A stretch of DNA of 64,000 bases. Origin: Hyphomicrobiales bacterium. Its GTDB lineage: Bacteria > Pseudomonadota > Alphaproteobacteria > Rhizobiales > Xanthobacteraceae. The notes beneath the pieces were generated by a model. That model was not told the DNA's origin, made no database searches, and saw only the letters and a list, made by a program, of their open reading frames with translations. This document shows, one piece after another, positions 25,078 through 34,046 of the stretch (positions are counted from its first letter, which is position 1; every line of letters begins with the position of its first letter). The DNA lies in NCBI GenBank assembly GCA_016185205.1, contig JACPOA010000026.1, positions 1 to 64,000 on the forward strand. Reading direction: 5' to 3'. A program made the position numbers and the translations under genes.

Positions 25078-25506
25078 TCAGCTCGCCGCCGCCGCCGCAG
25101 CCTTGTCGGCGGCTGCCTTTTCCGTGGCGGCCTTGACGGTCGCGGCGGTCTTGGCGGCCGCGGCGCCGGCTTCCTTGGCCTTCAAGGCTTCTTCGGCCGC
25201 GGCCCTGCGTTCCTTGCGCGGGATCGCCTTGACCGGATTGTTGCGCTTCTCGCGCTTGGCGACGCCGGCGGCATCGAGGAAGCGCATGACGCGGTCGGAC
25301 GGCTGCGCGCCCTTCTTCATCCAGGCCTGCACCTTCTCGAGGTCGAGCTTGAGTCGCTCGGTCTTTTCCTTCGGCAGTAGCGGATTGAAATGGCCGAGCC
25401 GCTCGATGAAGCGGCCGTCGCGGGGGCTACGCGAGTCGGCGACGACGATGTGATAAACCGGACGCTTCTTAGTGCCGGCGCGGGCCATGCGGATAACGAG
25501 AGACAT
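25078..25506 (-). CDS. rpsP: 30S ribosomal protein S16
   Basis: A 142-residue protein. The first 85 residues are the S16 core: [40 protein letters not shown] and [17 protein letters not shown]. The rest is a long Ala/Lys/Glu tail (about 55 residues) that E. coli S16 (82 residues) lacks but alphaproteobacterial S16 often has. It is 24 bp after ffh on the same strand. Confidence 0.97.
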   Translation of the reverse strand: MSLVIRMARAGTKKRPVYHIVVADSRSPRDGRFIERLGHFNPLLPKEKTERLKLDLEKVQAWMKKGAQPSDRVMRFLDAAGVAKREKRNNPVKAIPRKERRAAAEEALKAKEAGAAAAKTAATVKAATEKAAADKAAAAAAS

Positions 25507-25530
25507 TTGAGTTCCTTTCTTACGTGTTGA

Positions 25531-27081
25531 TCACTTCTTCTTTCCGAAACCGGGCAAGTCTGGAAATTTGCCCGGCAATCCAGGAAACTTTCCGCCGCCG
25601 AGGCCGGGCAGTCCCGGAATATTCGGCGGCAATTTCGGCATGGTCGGCGGCAGCCCCGGCATCCCTGGCGGCAGTTGCGCGCCGGGCGGCATCTTCTTCG
25701 CGAGTTCGGCCATCTGTTCCGGCGTCGGCGCTCCGCTGCCGAAGCCCATCATCTGTCCTAAGCCCGCGAGAGGGCCGCGCTTGCCGCTGCCCATCGCCTT
25801 CATCATGTCGGCCATGCCGCGATGCATTTTCAGCAGCTTGTTGATCGCCTCCGGCGTGGTGCCGGAGCCGGCGGCGATGCGCTTCTTGCGGCTGGCCTTG
25901 AGAATATCGGGGTTGCGGCGCTCCTTCGGAGTCATCGAATCGATGATCGCCATCTGGCGCTTGAGCAGTTTGTCGTCGAGACCGGCGGCGGCGATCTGGT
26001 TCTTCATCTTGGCGACGCCGGGCAACATGCCCATCAATCCGCCGAGCCCGCCCATCGACTGCATTTGCGTGAGCTGTTCGCGCAGATCGGCGAGATCGAA
26101 TTGGCCCTTGCGCATCTTCTCGGCGGCGCGCATCGCCTTCTCGGCGTCGATATTGGCGGCGGCTTTCTCGACTAGCGCGACGATGTCGCCCATGCCGAGA
26201 ATGCGGCCGGCGATGCGGGCGGGGTCGAACTCCTCCAGTGCGTCGAGCTTCTCGCCGGTGCCGATCAGCTTGATCGGCTTGTTGGTGACCGCGCGCATCG
26301 ACAGCGCAGCGCCGCCGCGGCCGTCGCCGTCGACGCGGGTGAGCACGATGCCGGTGAGGCCGACGCGCTCGTCGAAGGCGCGCGCCAGATTGACCGCGTC
26401 CTGGCCGGTCAGGCTGTCGGCGACCAGCAGCACTTCGTGCGGATTGGCCGCGCGCTTGACCTCGGCCGCCTCGCTCATCATGGCGTCGTCGAGCGTGGTG
26501 CGGCCGGCGGTGTCGAGCAGCACCACGTCGTAGCCGCCGAGCCTTGCGGCCTCGAGCGCGCGCTTGGCAATCTGCGGCGGCATCTGACCAGCGACCACCG
26601 GCAGCGTGTCGATCTGCGCCTCGCGCCCGAGCACCGCCAGCTGCTCCATCGCCGCCGGCCGGCGCACGTCGAGCGAGGCCATCAGAACTTTTTTCTTCTG
26701 CCGGTCGGTCAGGCGGCGGGCGATCTTGGCGGTGGTGGTGGTTTTGCCGGAGCCTTGCAGGCCGACCATCATGATGGCGACCGGCGGCGCGGCATTGAGA
26801 TCGATGGACTGGCTGTCGGCGCCGAGCGTCGCCACCAGCTGGTCGTGCACGATCTTGACGACCATCTGGCCGGGCGTGACCGACTTCACCACCTCGACGC
26901 CGACCGACTGCTTCTTCACGCTGTCGGTGAAGGCGCGCGCCACGTCGAGCGCGACGTCGGCCTCGAGCAGCGCGCGGCGCACCTCGCGCAACGCGGCGTC
27001 GACATCGGCTTCGCTGAGCGCGCCGCGGCGGGTGAGGCGGTCGAGAATGCCGCCGAGTTTTTCCGACAGGTTGTCGAACAT
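25531..27081 (-). CDS. ffh: Signal recognition particle protein Ffh
   Basis: A 516-residue SRP GTPase that brings inner-membrane proteins to FtsY. N domain about 1-90, G domain with GLQGSGKTTTTAKIARRL, DVRRPAAMEQL, DTAGRTTLDDAMM and TRVDGDGRGGAALS, then the Met-rich M domain (about 300-440) with GSGTTPEAINKLLKMH. The last 65 residues are a Pro/Gly/Leu-rich tail (LPPGMPGLPPTMPKLPPN and onward) absent from E. coli Ffh. Start at the MFDNLSEKLGGILDRLTRRG ATG. Two perfect palindromes lie just upstream. Confidence 0.97.
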   Translation of the reverse strand: MFDNLSEKLGGILDRLTRRGALSEADVDAALREVRRALLEADVALDVARAFTDSVKKQSVGVEVVKSVTPGQMVVKIVHDQLVATLGADSQSIDLNAAPPVAIMMVGLQGSGKTTTTAKIARRLTDRQKKKVLMASLDVRRPAAMEQLAVLGREAQIDTLPVVAGQMPPQIAKRALEAARLGGYDVVLLDTAGRTTLDDAMMSEAAEVKRAANPHEVLLVADSLTGQDAVNLARAFDERVGLTGIVLTRVDGDGRGGAALSMRAVTNKPIKLIGTGEKLDALEEFDPARIAGRILGMGDIVALVEKAAANIDAEKAMRAAEKMRKGQFDLADLREQLTQMQSMGGLGGLMGMLPGVAKMKNQIAAAGLDDKLLKRQMAIIDSMTPKERRNPDILKASRKKRIAAGSGTTPEAINKLLKMHRGMADMMKAMGSGKRGPLAGLGQMMGFGSGAPTPEQMAELAKKMPPGAQLPPGMPGLPPTMPKLPPNIPGLPGLGGGKFPGLPGKFPDLPGFGKKK

Positions 27082-27107
27082 CGATCTTGCTTCCTTCACC
27101 TCTCCCA

Positions 27108-27172
27108 ATCGAAGTCGGATTTATCCGACTTCGATCATTATTAATACCGAACTCGGGTAAACCCGAGTTCGG
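27108..27172. repeat. Twin perfect palindromes upstream of ffh
   Basis: First: ATCGAAGTCGGAT, TT, ATCCGACTTCGAT (27108-27135, 13-bp arms). Second: CCGAACTCGGGT, AA, ACCCGAGTTCGG (27147-27172, 12-bp arms). They are joined by the AT-rich CATTATTAATA. The two-base loops mean both could extrude as cruciforms. They may be REP-like elements or a regulatory site; no regulator is suggested. Confidence 0.7.
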
Positions 27173-27173
27173 T

Positions 27174-27296
27174 GGGTGAGGTCGGATCGCGAAGCGATCC
27201 GGGTGAGGGGTTACGCCCTCTCGATTTCAGTTACCCCCTCACCCGATCCTTAGGCTTCGCCTTCGGATCGACCTCTCCCCACAGGGGAGAGGTGAA
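27174..27296. repeat. Nested inverted-repeat element
   Basis: The left part GTGAGGTCGGATC...CGGGTGAGGGG is mirrored by CCCCCTCACCCG...GATCGACCTCTCCCC on the right. Each side has its own small hairpin (GGATCGCGAAGCGATCC; TTAGGCTTCGCCTTCGG). This resembles non-coding palindromic repeats common in Bradyrhizobiaceae intergenic DNA. Confidence 0.7.
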
Positions 27297-27466
27297 GAAA
27301 GGGCCGCAAACACTTCTACGCCCGAGGGCGCATTGCGCTGTCGGGCGGTGGCCTCCGGCCTCTCAAGGACCGGGCGGCGAAGCTGAATTTCACGTCTCGT
27401 AGCGAGAAGTGGGCGGAACCTAGGGTTGGGGCCGGTCCAAGTCAAGGAGGACGAAAGCAAGTCCTG

Positions 27467-28165
27467 TCAGGGCGTTAGCTCGTAAGTCACCGTCGCCACC
27501 GCCCGCAGCGTCTGCTCGCCGGGTGAGAACGGGGGCGCGCCCGGACCCCCCGCCCGCATGGCCTGCATCAGGCGCAGCGGTGGCGCCGCGCCCGCTTCCG
27601 TGATCTCCACCACGGACCCAACCTTCACGCCGGCGGCGCGCGCATAGAGCGTGGCCTTGCGATGGGCGTCGGCGATGGCCTCGCCGCGCGCCTGGTCGAG
27701 CAGCTTGGACTGCTCCGACACCACGAATTCGATACCCGACATCTCGTTGGCGCCGGCGCCGATGGCGCGATCGAGGATCGCGGGCACCTTGTCGACGTCG
27801 CGGATCTTGACCGTGAGCTGATTGGTCACCTGGAAGCCGAGCAGGCGGGCGCCGCCCGTCTTGTTCGGATCGTATTGCGGCTGCAGCGACAGCCGCGAGG
27901 TCTGCACGTCGCGCTCGGCGATGCCGGCGTCCTTTATGGCGGCCAGCACGGCGGTCATCTGCCTGGCATTGGCGTCGCTGGCTTCGCGCGCGGTCCTACC
28001 CTGGCTGGCCACGCCGATGCGGATCACGACCATGTCGGGTGCGACAGAGACCGTTGCCTCGCCGGTGACCGTCACCAGCCGCTCGGCGGCGCGCGCCGGC
28101 AAAGACATGCATACCGAGGCGATGATGAGCGCGGAGAACAGAGGGCGCAAAGCTGTCATGATCAT
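27467..28165 (-). CDS. SIMPL-domain (DUF541) exported protein
   Basis: A 232-residue protein with a signal peptide ending near LPARAAE. The SIMPL domain opening LVTVTGEATVSVAPDMVVIR and later QTSRLSLQPQYDP and GARLLGFQVTNQLTVKIRD match the YggE/BP26 family of periplasmic proteins linked to stress and, in Brucella, to a channel-like oligomer. The start overlaps the stop of the GyrI-like gene (ATGA), so the two are coupled. A second ATG six bases in is equally possible. Confidence 0.88.
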   Translation of the reverse strand: MIMTALRPLFSALIIASVCMSLPARAAERLVTVTGEATVSVAPDMVVIRIGVASQGRTAREASDANARQMTAVLAAIKDAGIAERDVQTSRLSLQPQYDPNKTGGARLLGFQVTNQLTVKIRDVDKVPAILDRAIGAGANEMSGIEFVVSEQSKLLDQARGEAIADAHRKATLYARAAGVKVGSVVEITEAGAAPPLRLMQAMRAGGPGAPPFSPGEQTLRAVATVTYELTP

Positions 28166-28761
28166 TTCACCGGCACGAACACGTTGATCACCAGTTTGTC
28201 CGGATCGGACTTCACCGGGTCGGTGGCATATTCTTCGATGAACAGGTCCTTGGCTTCCAGGCCCTTGTCCTCAAGATAATTGGTGATCGCCTCATAGGTC
28301 GAATCCATGGCGTCGTAGGAGCCGCGATGGACGAATTTGAGCGCCTTGCCGGACGGCGCCTGCCCGACCGCGATATCGCCCTTGGGCGGATTGGCCGGCG
28401 CCGCGGCGAGCGGCACCGCAGCCTCGAACTGGAAACCGGTGTCGTCGGTCTGGGTATAGATCGTCATGGCCGGGCCGTTCGGCTTGAGGCCCTGCTTGTC
28501 GAGATATTCGTTGAGCGACTTGAAGGCGTCGACCAGCGTTTCGAAGGCGGCGTCCCAGTTGGTGTGGCCCTTCAGATAGAGGATGGTCCGCGGCGGCAGC
28601 GTGACCGGCTCGCCGAAGGCGTCGCCAGGCTGCAGCGGGGCCGGCGAGCCCGGCATCGCCGGCTGGGATTGCGCCGGCGGGCTTGCGGTTTGCGCCGCGG
28701 CCGGGCCGGCGGCAAAGGCCAGCGCCACGAAAATCGACGCCGCCAAGCGTGTGCACGACAT
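28162..28761 (-). CDS. Exported GyrI-like (effector-binding) domain protein
   Basis: A 199-residue protein with a signal peptide (MSCTRLAASIFVALAFAAGP) and a Pro/Gln-rich linker. The body (LPPRTILYLKGHTNWDAAFE, then FKSLNEYLDKQGLKPNGPAM and GDIAVGQAPSGKALKFVHRG) fits the GyrI-like/SOUL ligand-binding fold, here without a DNA-binding domain and apparently periplasmic. The ligand is unknown. ATG 28761 has GGAGA upstream; the longer frame is spurious. It precedes the SIMPL gene with a four-base overlap. Confidence 0.8.
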   Translation of the reverse strand: MSCTRLAASIFVALAFAAGPAAAQTASPPAQSQPAMPGSPAPLQPGDAFGEPVTLPPRTILYLKGHTNWDAAFETLVDAFKSLNEYLDKQGLKPNGPAMTIYTQTDDTGFQFEAAVPLAAAPANPPKGDIAVGQAPSGKALKFVHRGSYDAMDSTYEAITNYLEDKGLEAKDLFIEEYATDPVKSDPDKLVINVFVPVK

Positions 28762-28886
28762 CAGGAGTCTCCGTCGGTGGGATGCGGCGATCCCGGCGAT
28801 TCGCAGCATCGGGTTCATTCTATCACGCGCTACTAGCCTTCCTGAGCTTATTCGCCATATAAACCGGGCGAAACCCGGGCAAATCA

Positions 28887-29765
28887 ATGGGCGCGCTCGC
28901 CAACCAGTCCTTCGTGAAGATGAACGGTATCGGCAACGAGATCGTCGTGGTCGATCTGCGCGCGCGCGCGAGCAAAATCGAACCCGACGAGGCGCGCGCG
29001 GCCGCCACGCCGCAAGGCGCGCCCTACGATCAGCTGATGGCGCTTTATCCACCGCGCACGCCCGGCACCGACGCCTTCATCCGCATCTACAATAACGACG
29101 GTTCGGAAGCCGGCGCCTGCGGCAACGGCATGCGCTGCGTGGCCGATCTCATGTCGAAGGAAAGCGGCAAGTCGGCGCTGACCTTCGAAACGACCGCCGG
29201 CATCTTGAACTGCTGGAAGGGCGCCGACGGGCTGTTCACCGTCGACATGGGGCCGCCGCGTTTCAAGTGGAACGAGATCCCGCTGGCCGAGGAGTTCCGC
29301 GACACCCGCGCCATCGAATTGCAGATCGGGCCGATCGACAAGCCGATCCTGCATTCGCCCGCGGTGGTGAACATGGGCAATCCGCACGCGATCTTCTGGG
29401 TCGACGACGTGAACGCCTATGATCTCGCCCGCTTTGGCCCGCTGCTGGAAAATCATCCGATCTTCCCCGAGCGCGCCAACATCACGCTCGCGAATATCGT
29501 CTCGCGCGATCACATCATGATCCGGACCTGGGAACGCGGTGCCGGGCTGACCAAGGCCTGTGGCTCGGCCGCCTGCGCGGCCGCGGTCGCCGCGGCGCGG
29601 CTCAAGCGCACCAACCGCAAGGTCAAGGTGACGCTTCCCGGCGGCGAACTGACCATCGAATGGCGCGAGCGCGACGACCACGTGCTGATGACCGGGCCGG
29701 TGCAATTCGAATTCACCGGTACGTTCGATCCGGCGCTGTTTGCCCCCAAAGGGAGGGGGCCGTGA
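28887..29765 (+). CDS. dapF: Diaminopimelate epimerase
   Basis: A 292-residue cofactor-free racemase turning LL- into meso-diaminopimelate for lysine and peptidoglycan. Both catalytic cysteines are present: Cys78 in [15 protein letters not shown] and the second in [12 protein letters not shown]. The start [19 protein letters not shown] and [15 protein letters not shown] are typical. Its stop overlaps the mtaB GTG start (GTGA). Confidence 0.97.
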   Translation: MGALANQSFVKMNGIGNEIVVVDLRARASKIEPDEARAAATPQGAPYDQLMALYPPRTPGTDAFIRIYNNDGSEAGACGNGMRCVADLMSKESGKSALTFETTAGILNCWKGADGLFTVDMGPPRFKWNEIPLAEEFRDTRAIELQIGPIDKPILHSPAVVNMGNPHAIFWVDDVNAYDLARFGPLLENHPIFPERANITLANIVSRDHIMIRTWERGAGLTKACGSAACAAAVAAARLKRTNRKVKVTLPGGELTIEWRERDDHVLMTGPVQFEFTGTFDPALFAPKGRGP

Positions 29766-31006
29766 GCCTGGACATCGTTACCTTCGGCTGCCGGCTCAAC
29801 ACCGCCGAGTCGGAAGTGATCCGGCGCGCGGCCGGTGAGGCCGGGCTTGACGATGCGGTGGTCGTCAACACCTGCAATGTGACGGGCGAAGCGGTGCGTC
29901 AGGCGCGGCAGACCATCCGCCGCATCAAGCGCGAGCGCCCGGATGCGCGCATCGTGGTCACCGGCTGCGCGGCGCAGGCCGAGCCCGCGCGCTTTGCCGG
30001 CATGGCGGAAGTCGACCGCGTGCTCGGCAACGAAGAAAAACTCGACGCGCGGCTATGGACACCAGGCGAGAGAGTCGCCGTCGGCGACATCATGCGCGTC
30101 AAAGAGATGCGGCCGCACGCGGTCGATCACATCGAGGGTCACACCCGCGCCTTCGTGCAGGTGCAGAACGGCTGCGACCACCGCTGCACCTTCTGCATCA
30201 TCCCGTTCGGGCGCGGCAATTCGCGCTCGCTGCCGGTCGACGACGTGATCGCGCAGGCGCGGCGTCTGGTCGAGCGCGGCTATCGCGAGATCGTGCTCAC
30301 CGGCGTCGACATCACCAGTTATGGCGCGGACCTGACTGGCGCGCCAAATCTGGATACGCCAAGTCTGGGCGCGCTGGTCAAGCGCCTGCTCAGGGAGATT
30401 CCGGAGCTCGCGCGCCTGCGGCTGTCCTCGATCGATTCGGTGGAGGCCGACCGCGATCTGCTCGACGCGCTGGCCAATGAAGCGCGGCTGATGCCGCATC
30501 TGCATCTGTCGCTGCAGCATGGCGACGATCTCATTCTCAAGCGCATGAAGCGGCGGCACACGCGCCAGGACGCCGTCGCGTTCTGCGACCAAGCCCGCCG
30601 GCTGCGCCCGGACGTGGCCTTTGGCGCCGATATCATCGCCGGTTTCCCGACCGAGACCGAGGCGATGTTTGCGCGCTCGCTCGCGCTGGTGGACGAATGC
30701 GGCCTCACGCAGCTGCACGTGTTTCCGTTCTCGCCGCGGCCCGGTACGCCGGCGGCGCGCATGCCGCAGCTCGAGCGGACAATCGTCAAGGAGCGCGCCC
30801 GGCGGCTGCGTGACAAGGGCGACGCGGCGCTCACATGCCATCTCGACCGCGAAATCGGTGCGCGCCGAGCGGTGCTGACCGAGCGCGGCGGGGTCGGGCA
30901 CACCGAGCAGTTCATGCCGGTACGGCTTGCCTCAGCAGTGGAGCCCGGTCACATTCTCGATCTGACGATGGTCGCGCATGATGGCCGGCAATTGCTGGCT
31001 GCTTAA
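29762..31006 (+). CDS. mtaB: tRNA threonylcarbamoyladenosine methylthiotransferase MtaB
   Basis: A 414-residue radical-SAM enzyme adding a methylthio group to t6A37. The N-terminal UPF0004 domain has the three cluster cysteines in [22 protein letters not shown] and [10 protein letters not shown]. The radical-SAM CxxxCxxC is in [17 protein letters not shown], and a TRAM-like part ends the protein. The GTG at 29762 overlaps the dapF stop; this start gives the family's standard N-terminus ([12 protein letters not shown]). Confidence 0.94.
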   Translation: MSLDIVTFGCRLNTAESEVIRRAAGEAGLDDAVVVNTCNVTGEAVRQARQTIRRIKRERPDARIVVTGCAAQAEPARFAGMAEVDRVLGNEEKLDARLWTPGERVAVGDIMRVKEMRPHAVDHIEGHTRAFVQVQNGCDHRCTFCIIPFGRGNSRSLPVDDVIAQARRLVERGYREIVLTGVDITSYGADLTGAPNLDTPSLGALVKRLLREIPELARLRLSSIDSVEADRDLLDALANEARLMPHLHLSLQHGDDLILKRMKRRHTRQDAVAFCDQARRLRPDVAFGADIIAGFPTETEAMFARSLALVDECGLTQLHVFPFSPRPGTPAARMPQLERTIVKERARRLRDKGDAALTCHLDREIGARRAVLTERGGVGHTEQFMPVRLASAVEPGHILDLTMVAHDGRQLLAA

Positions 31007-31018
31007 GGGGAGCGTTCC

Positions 31019-31642
31019 ATGATCGCGAGCGAGCATCTGGTGACCACCATGGCGCAGCTCGAAGCGCTCTATGGCGAGAAAATGCCGGCCGCGGTCGTCA
31101 AGGAAATCGACCACATCAATGGCAGCTATCGCAAGCTGATCGAGAGGGCCCCGTTCGTGGCGGTGGCGACCGGCGGCCCGGAAGGGCTCGACTGCTCGCC
31201 CAAGGGCGATGCGCCCGGCTTCGTGCGCATCCTCGACGAAAAGACGCTCGCCATCCCCGACCGGCCGGGCAACAACCGCATCGACGGTTTCCGCAACATC
31301 GTGCGCGATCCGCGCATCGCGCTGCTGTTTCTCATCCCCGGCGTGGGCGAAACTTTGCGCGTGAACGGCCGCGCGTCGATCTCGATCGATCCGGAGTTGA
31401 TGAGGAGCTTCGCGGTGAACGGCAAGTTGCCGCGCTGCGTGCTGATCGTGCACATTGACAGCATCTATTTCCACTGCTCGAAGGCGATCGTCCGCTCCAA
31501 GCTGTGGGACGAGAAGACGAAGGTCGACCGCAGCAGCCTGCCCTCGACCGGAACGATCATCGCTGAGCTCAGCCAAGGCCGCCTCGGCGGCGAGGCCTAC
31601 GACCGCGAACTGCCCGAGCGCATCAAGACACAGTTATACTAA
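31019..31642 (+). CDS. Pyridoxamine 5'-phosphate oxidase-family FMN-binding protein
   Basis: A 207-residue split-barrel protein. The stretch FVAVATGGPEGLDCSPKGDA and IPDRPGNNRIDGFRNIVRDP match the PNPOx-like group often annotated as the MSMEG_1061 family; these bind FMN or F420 and probably reduce or protect small molecules. Not PdxH, whose substrate residues are absent. AGGGGAG precedes the ATG, 12 bp after mtaB. Its stop overlaps the convergent RluA gene by four bases. Confidence 0.85.
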   Translation: MIASEHLVTTMAQLEALYGEKMPAAVVKEIDHINGSYRKLIERAPFVAVATGGPEGLDCSPKGDAPGFVRILDEKTLAIPDRPGNNRIDGFRNIVRDPRIALLFLIPGVGETLRVNGRASISIDPELMRSFAVNGKLPRCVLIVHIDSIYFHCSKAIVRSKLWDEKTKVDRSSLPSTGTIIAELSQGRLGGEAYDRELPERIKTQLY

Positions 31643-32319
31643 TCCTTCCACCCGCATTGGCCCAGCAGCTCGCGCATATGCGCCGGCACCGGCGCGGTGA
31701 TGGTGACCGGCGGCTTGTTCTTGAAGATCGGCACCACGACCTCGCGCGCGTGCAAGTGAAGCGTGGGCCCGCCCAGGCGCGGCGCGCTGCCGTAGATATT
31801 ATCGCCAACGATGGGCCAGCCCATCTCGGCGCAGTGCACGCGCAGCTGATGCGTGCGTCCGGTCAGCGGCTCGAGCGCGAGCCAGGCATGGCCCGGCCCG
31901 CGCCCCATCACCTTCCAGGTGGTCGCCGAAGGCATGCCGTGCGGGTCGGGCTTCATCCACCAGCCGCGGGTCTCGTCGAGCTTGCCGAGCGCAATGTCGA
32001 TGCGGCCTTCATCTGCGTCCGGCCCGCCTTCCACCACCGCCCAATAGGTCTTGGCGATCTTGCCCTGCTTGAACAGCTTGCCCAGCAGCGCCAGCGCCTT
32101 GCGATGGCGGCCGAGCACCAGGCAGCCGGACGTGTCCTTGTCGAGCCGATGCGCCAGCGCCGGCGCGCGCGGCAGGCCGAAGCGCAGCGCGTCGAAATCG
32201 TCCTCCAGGCTCGACCCGCCCTTCGGCCCGCGATGCACCGCGACGCCGGCCGGCTTGTCGATCACCAGTATCAGCCCGTCGCGGTAGAGCAGGCGGGCGA
32301 GTATCTCTTCCGGTGTCAT
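31639..32319 (-). CDS. RluA-family pseudouridine synthase
   Basis: A 226-residue enzyme. The catalytic Asp is in LAHRLDKDTSGCLVLGR, with VIDKPAGVAVHRGPKGG before it and LEPLTGRTHQLRVHCAEMGW after it. There is no N-terminal S4 domain, as in RluA/RluE-like short forms. RNA target (tRNA or 23S rRNA) is not decidable. Its start is only 26 bp from the divergent ftsY start. Confidence 0.9.
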   Translation of the reverse strand: MTPEEILARLLYRDGLILVIDKPAGVAVHRGPKGGSSLEDDFDALRFGLPRAPALAHRLDKDTSGCLVLGRHRKALALLGKLFKQGKIAKTYWAVVEGGPDADEGRIDIALGKLDETRGWWMKPDPHGMPSATTWKVMGRGPGHAWLALEPLTGRTHQLRVHCAEMGWPIVGDNIYGSAPRLGGPTLHLHAREVVVPIFKNKPPVTITAPVPAHMRELLGQCGWKD

Positions 32320-32345
32320 GACGAAACGGCTATCACGGGCGCGCC

Positions 32346-33275
32346 ATGAACGACAGGACCGAGAGCGGGAGCTGGTGGAAACGCTTGAGCGGCGGGCTCA
32401 AGCGCACCTCGTCGTCGCTCGGTTCGGCAATCGCCGACCTTGTGTCGAAGCGCAAGCTCGACGCCGCGGCGGTGGAGGCTCTGGAAAACGAATTGATCCG
32501 CGCCGATCTGGGACCCGAATTTGCCGGCCGCATCGCCGCGGTGCTGAGCGATGGCCGCTTCGACAAGGCGATCGCGCCCGACGAGGTCAAGGCGGTTTTG
32601 GCCGGCGAGATCGAGAAGGTGCTGGCGGGCGTCGCCATGCCGCTCGACATCACGGCCAAGCCCTTCATCATCCTGGTCGCCGGCGTCAACGGCTCCGGCA
32701 AGACCACCACCATCGGCAAGCTCGCCGCCAAATTCCGCGCCGAGGGCAAGACGGTGATGCTGGTGGCCGGCGACACCTTCCGCGCCGCCGCCATCGACCA
32801 GTTGAAAATCTGGGCGACACGCACCGGCGCCAGCATCATGGCTAGCACGCCGGGCGCCGACGCGGCGGGCTTGGCGTTCGACGCGCTCACCGCCGCCAAG
32901 ACGGACGGCACGGACGTGGTGCTGGTCGACACCGCCGGCCGCCTGCAGAACCGCACCGAGCTGATGAGCGAGCTGGAAAAGATGGTGCGCGTGATGCGCA
33001 AGGTCGAACCGGCGGCGCCGCACGCGGTGCTGCTGGTGCTCGATGCCACCGTCGGGCAGAACGCACTCAGTCAGGTCGATATTTTCGGCAAGATCGCGGG
33101 CGTCACCGGCCTGGTCATGACCAAGCTCGACGGCACCGCGCGCGGCGGCATCCTGGTGGCGATCGCCGCCAGGTTCGGTCTGCCGGTGCATTTCATCGGC
33201 GTCGGCGAGGGTGTCGAGGATCTGGCGGCCTTCACGGCGCGCGATTTCGCGCGCGCGATTGTGGGGCTGGAATGA
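32346..33275 (+). CDS. ftsY: Signal recognition particle receptor FtsY
   Basis: A 309-residue NG-domain GTPase, the membrane docking partner of Ffh. G1 is VAGVNGSGKTTTIGKLAAKF (111-130), followed by GDTFRAAAIDQLKIWA, DTAGRLQNRTELMSELEKM and TKLDGTARGGILVAIA. The acidic A domain of E. coli FtsY is missing; a short basic, Trp-containing N-terminus (SGSWWKRLSGGLKRTSSSL) may be the membrane anchor, as usual in this order. The gene is 31 bp before the YciB homologue. Confidence 0.96.
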   Translation: MNDRTESGSWWKRLSGGLKRTSSSLGSAIADLVSKRKLDAAAVEALENELIRADLGPEFAGRIAAVLSDGRFDKAIAPDEVKAVLAGEIEKVLAGVAMPLDITAKPFIILVAGVNGSGKTTTIGKLAAKFRAEGKTVMLVAGDTFRAAAIDQLKIWATRTGASIMASTPGADAAGLAFDALTAAKTDGTDVVLVDTAGRLQNRTELMSELEKMVRVMRKVEPAAPHAVLLVLDATVGQNALSQVDIFGKIAGVTGLVMTKLDGTARGGILVAIAARFGLPVHFIGVGEGVEDLAAFTARDFARAIVGLE

Positions 33276-33306
33276 CAAAGAGAGCGGAGCGCGCTAGAAG
33301 CTGCCC

Positions 33307-33867
33307 ATGACCGAAAAGAATCAGCTCAACCCCATCCTCAAGCTGGTGCTCGACATCGGGCCGCTGGTGCTGTTCTTCGCCGCCAATGCGAAGTTCGGCA
33401 TCTATGCGGCGACCGGGTCCTTCATGGTCGCGGTGCTGATCGCGCTGGCCGTGTCCTATTCGCTGACGCGGCACATCGCGATCATGCCACTGGTCACCGC
33501 GGCCATCGTGCTGGTGTTCGGCGGGCTGACGCTGTTCCTGCACGACGACTTGTTCATCAAGCTCAAGCCGACCATCATTTATGTCTTGTTCGGCGGTACG
33601 CTGCTGGCGGGCTTGGCGCTCGGCAAGCCGTTCCTCAGCATCCTGTTCGACCAGATGTTCCACCTCACGGAGGAAGGCTGGCGCAAGCTGACCTGGCGCT
33701 GGTCGCTGTTCTTCTTCGCGCTGGCGATCGCGAACGAAATCGTCTGGCGCACGCAGACCACCGATTTCTGGGTGAGCTTCAAGCTGTTCGGCGTGGTGCC
33801 GCTGACATTCGTGTTCGGCGCGCTGCAAATGCCGCTGATCAACAAATATAGCGCAGACAAGAAGTAG
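33307..33867 (+). CDS. YciB/IspZ-type inner membrane septation protein
   Basis: A 186-residue protein with five or six hydrophobic helices. The conserved start NPILKLVLDIGPLVLFFAAN and TWRWSLFFFALAIANEIVWR identify the YciB (IspZ, septation protein A) family, involved in envelope maintenance and septation. It is 31 bp after ftsY on the same strand and followed by a composite palindromic repeat. Confidence 0.92.
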   Translation: MTEKNQLNPILKLVLDIGPLVLFFAANAKFGIYAATGSFMVAVLIALAVSYSLTRHIAIMPLVTAAIVLVFGGLTLFLHDDLFIKLKPTIIYVLFGGTLLAGLALGKPFLSILFDQMFHLTEEGWRKLTWRWSLFFFALAIANEIVWRTQTTDFWVSFKLFGVVPLTFVFGALQMPLINKYSADKK

Positions 33868-33878
33868 CACTCACGGCC

Positions 33879-34045
33879 GTCATGCTCCGCGACCCGCCTA
33901 CGCTCGCTTTGCGAGCTACGGCGCGCTGGGAGTCCGCCGAAGCGCGGAGCGCGAAGGCGGAAAGCGGGGCATCCAGTAAACGCAAGCACTTCGGTTTATT
34001 GAGAACGGCGAGATTACTGGATCGCCCGCTTTCGCGGGCGATGAC
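33879..34045. repeat. Composite GTCAT...ATGAC palindromic repeat, long variant
   Basis: It starts GTCATGCTCCGCGA and ends CGGGCGATGAC, with an inner ATCCAGTAA/TTACTGGAT pair and a hairpin in each half (CGCTCGCTTTGCGAGC; CGCCCGCTTTCGCGGGCG). It ends one base before the ccmG stop codon, so it lies in the 3' tail of the ccm transcript and behind the yciB-like gene. Confidence 0.8.
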
Positions 34046-34046
34046 A

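Larger units (their letters stand above)
27082..27466. other. Intergenic region between ffh and the SIMPL-protein gene
   Basis: A 385-bp gap on the 5' side of ffh. It contains twin perfect palindromes (27108-27172) and a nested inverted repeat (27174-27296), listed separately. The remaining stretch, about 27300-27466, shows no convincing reading frame or RNA signature. The ffh promoter should lie here, but clear -35/-10 hexamers are not evident. Confidence 0.5.

Noticed and set aside
27300-27466. A possible SRP RNA gene near ffh
   Set aside because: The conserved GGAAGCAGCC-type apical motif of SRP RNA is absent and no suitable long hairpin was seen.
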